Positions 63,121-64,000 of a DNA stretch of 64,000 nt are shown here, piece by piece. The notes under the pieces were generated by a model. It made no database searches. It was not told the origin of the DNA and saw only the letters and a program-made list of their open reading frames with translations. The DNA is from Tepidanaerobacter acetatoxydans_A. GTDB lineage: Bacteria; Bacillota; Thermosediminibacteria; Thermosediminibacterales; Tepidanaerobacteraceae. The position numbers and the translations under genes are program-made. The stretch's first letter is position 1, and the number at the start of each line of letters is the position of its first letter. The stretch covers positions 1-64,000 of the forward strand of contig JALHJR010000002.1 in the NCBI GenBank assembly GCA_022840405.1, given 5' to 3'.

Positions 63121-64000
63121 TTACAATTTTATTTGGAGCAGTTTTAAAACATTTGTTATCGGATTTATTAAGGTAGCCTGGTCGGAACCGGCAAACAAAA
63201 GACCTATTGCTTTCATTTCATCGTTAACTACTATTGAACCGCTATCTCCTGGTTTTGCCATGGAACTTGCGAGAATTTGCTCATAAAAAACGGCTTCTTC
63301 TTTAGGACTTAGCATAACCTTTATCACCACATTTACAGCCTTTATTTGACCGGTAGTAACCCCTGTAGTGCGACCGCTCTTCTGAACTGCTGCTCCGATT
63401 TTCGGTTCTTCTATTCCGGTTATTTCGCCAAGGCCGACTATCTCCGAAGCCACATACTCTGCTTTAATAGGACTGGCTACAGCTGCATCTACCATATTTT
63501 TAGAAGATGTCCTTTTAATAAAATTAATTTGGTAGTCAGGCTTTACAATTTTTAAAATACTGTTTATTAATTTTTCAAAGCCGTTGGCTATAGCACAGTG
63601 GCTGGCTCCGGTACTTTTTAAAATCGGTACGAATCTTTCCAAATATGCTATTACATCGGAGGAAGTTCCGCCGTCATAAGCTCCCGGTTGCAGCACAGCA
63701 TCTCCGATTGCTGATTTGCCGTCAGTTCCGTCGGTAGCATTTGCAAGCACATGATTATTTGAAAGTATGAGAGGTTTACCGGTTTTTTGGTCTTCTACCA
63801 GTGCTCCAAAAGTTCCTGCAGTAATTTTATAATGGCCTATGCTCATCCCCGGCTTAGCGGGTCTTGCTTTTTCTACTCTGGCCGCAAGAAGCCTAATCTC
63901 GCCCACCTCAATCACATCAGTTGGTGTGTCCCCTAAGGTTCTGGGTATTATGTTATTTTTAGAAAGCTTTTCGCAAGGAATCTTTTCTTTTACAAGGACA
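63121..64000 (-). CDS. Trypsin-like serine protease-fold protein, cut by window edge
   Basis: The frame stays open to the window end, so the N-terminus is missing (at least 292 residues are visible). Motifs: SNNHVLAN (His of the triad), VDAAVA (candidate Asp) and KPGDSGSIVV (Ser), in the order of the S1 fold. SGRTTGVTTG lies before the Ser motif. The visible part has no signal peptide. The GTG at 63915 is an internal codon, not a start, because reading continues with a protein-like sequence. Substrate unknown. Confidence 0.8.
   Translation of the reverse strand, partial: VLVKEKIPCEKLSKNNIIPRTLGDTPTDVIEVGEIRLLAARVEKARPAKPGMSIGHYKITAGTFGALVEDQKTGKPLILSNNHVLANATDGTDGKSAIGDAVLQPGAYDGGTSSDVIAYLERFVPILKSTGASHCAIANGFEKLINSILKIVKPDYQINFIKRTSSKNMVDAAVASPIKAEYVASEIVGLGEITGIEEPKIGAAVQKSGRTTGVTTGQIKAVNVVIKVMLSPKEEAVFYEQILASSMAKPGDSGSIVVNDEMKAIGLLFAGSDQATLINPITNVLKLLQIKL

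Overview
The window looks like a chromosome segment of a low-G+C, endospore-forming, probably thermophilic anaerobic Firmicute of the Clostridia. The evidence is a spoVG-glmU-prs-ctc-pth block with the purR and ispE neighbourhood known from Bacillus and Clostridia, SPOCS/LysM and DUF1002 proteins, a glutamate mutase (methylaspartate) fermentation operon, and a clostridial type I-B CRISPR-Cas system. A Tepidanaerobacter- or Thermosediminibacter-like host is a guess from gene content only.

Layout. 1-6.5 kb: an IS1634-family element with a very long target duplication, an old CRISPR array carrying an IS3-family relic inside one repeat, a second insertion element, and a second array with its leader. 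6.7-19.1 kb: a phosphorothioation-type defence locus. A four-gene module on the minus strand (PLD-helicase, 56-aa protein, SMC-like ATPase, 176-aa protein) is divergent from sspD-sspB-sspC-sspA on the plus strand. 19.1-22.2 kb: degraded sequence, then a third array and leader. 22.3-24.5 kb: an ATP-grasp ligase and a DUF1002 protein. 24.5-30.8 kb: glutamate mutase, its reactivase, methylaspartate ammonia-lyase and an AtuA/DUF4387 pair. 31.2-43.7 kb: the type I-B cas operon (cas6-cas8b-cas7-cas5-cas3-cas4-cas1) with the largest array placed between cas1 and cas2. 44-48 kb: a lipoprotein and a zinc uptake operon with a Fur-family regulator. 48-64 kb: mostly housekeeping genes on the minus strand, ending with a DnaA-box cluster, a CAP-domain protein and a serine-protease-like gene cut by the window edge.

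How it works together. About 22 kb of the first 44 kb is immune machinery or its debris. All four arrays share one repeat family and are read on the minus strand, because the repeat then ends in the ATTGAAAC handle. Three arrays have near-identical leaders with a conserved inverted repeat, so the single cas operon probably serves them all. The Ssp genes should mark host DNA with sulfur, and the divergent module is the natural candidate for the restriction arm that reads the mark. Mobile elements have landed preferentially in or beside the oldest array.

Limits: everything was read by eye. Family assignments are from motif recognition and memory. No database search, alignment or folding was run. 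No tRNA or rRNA gene was recognised.
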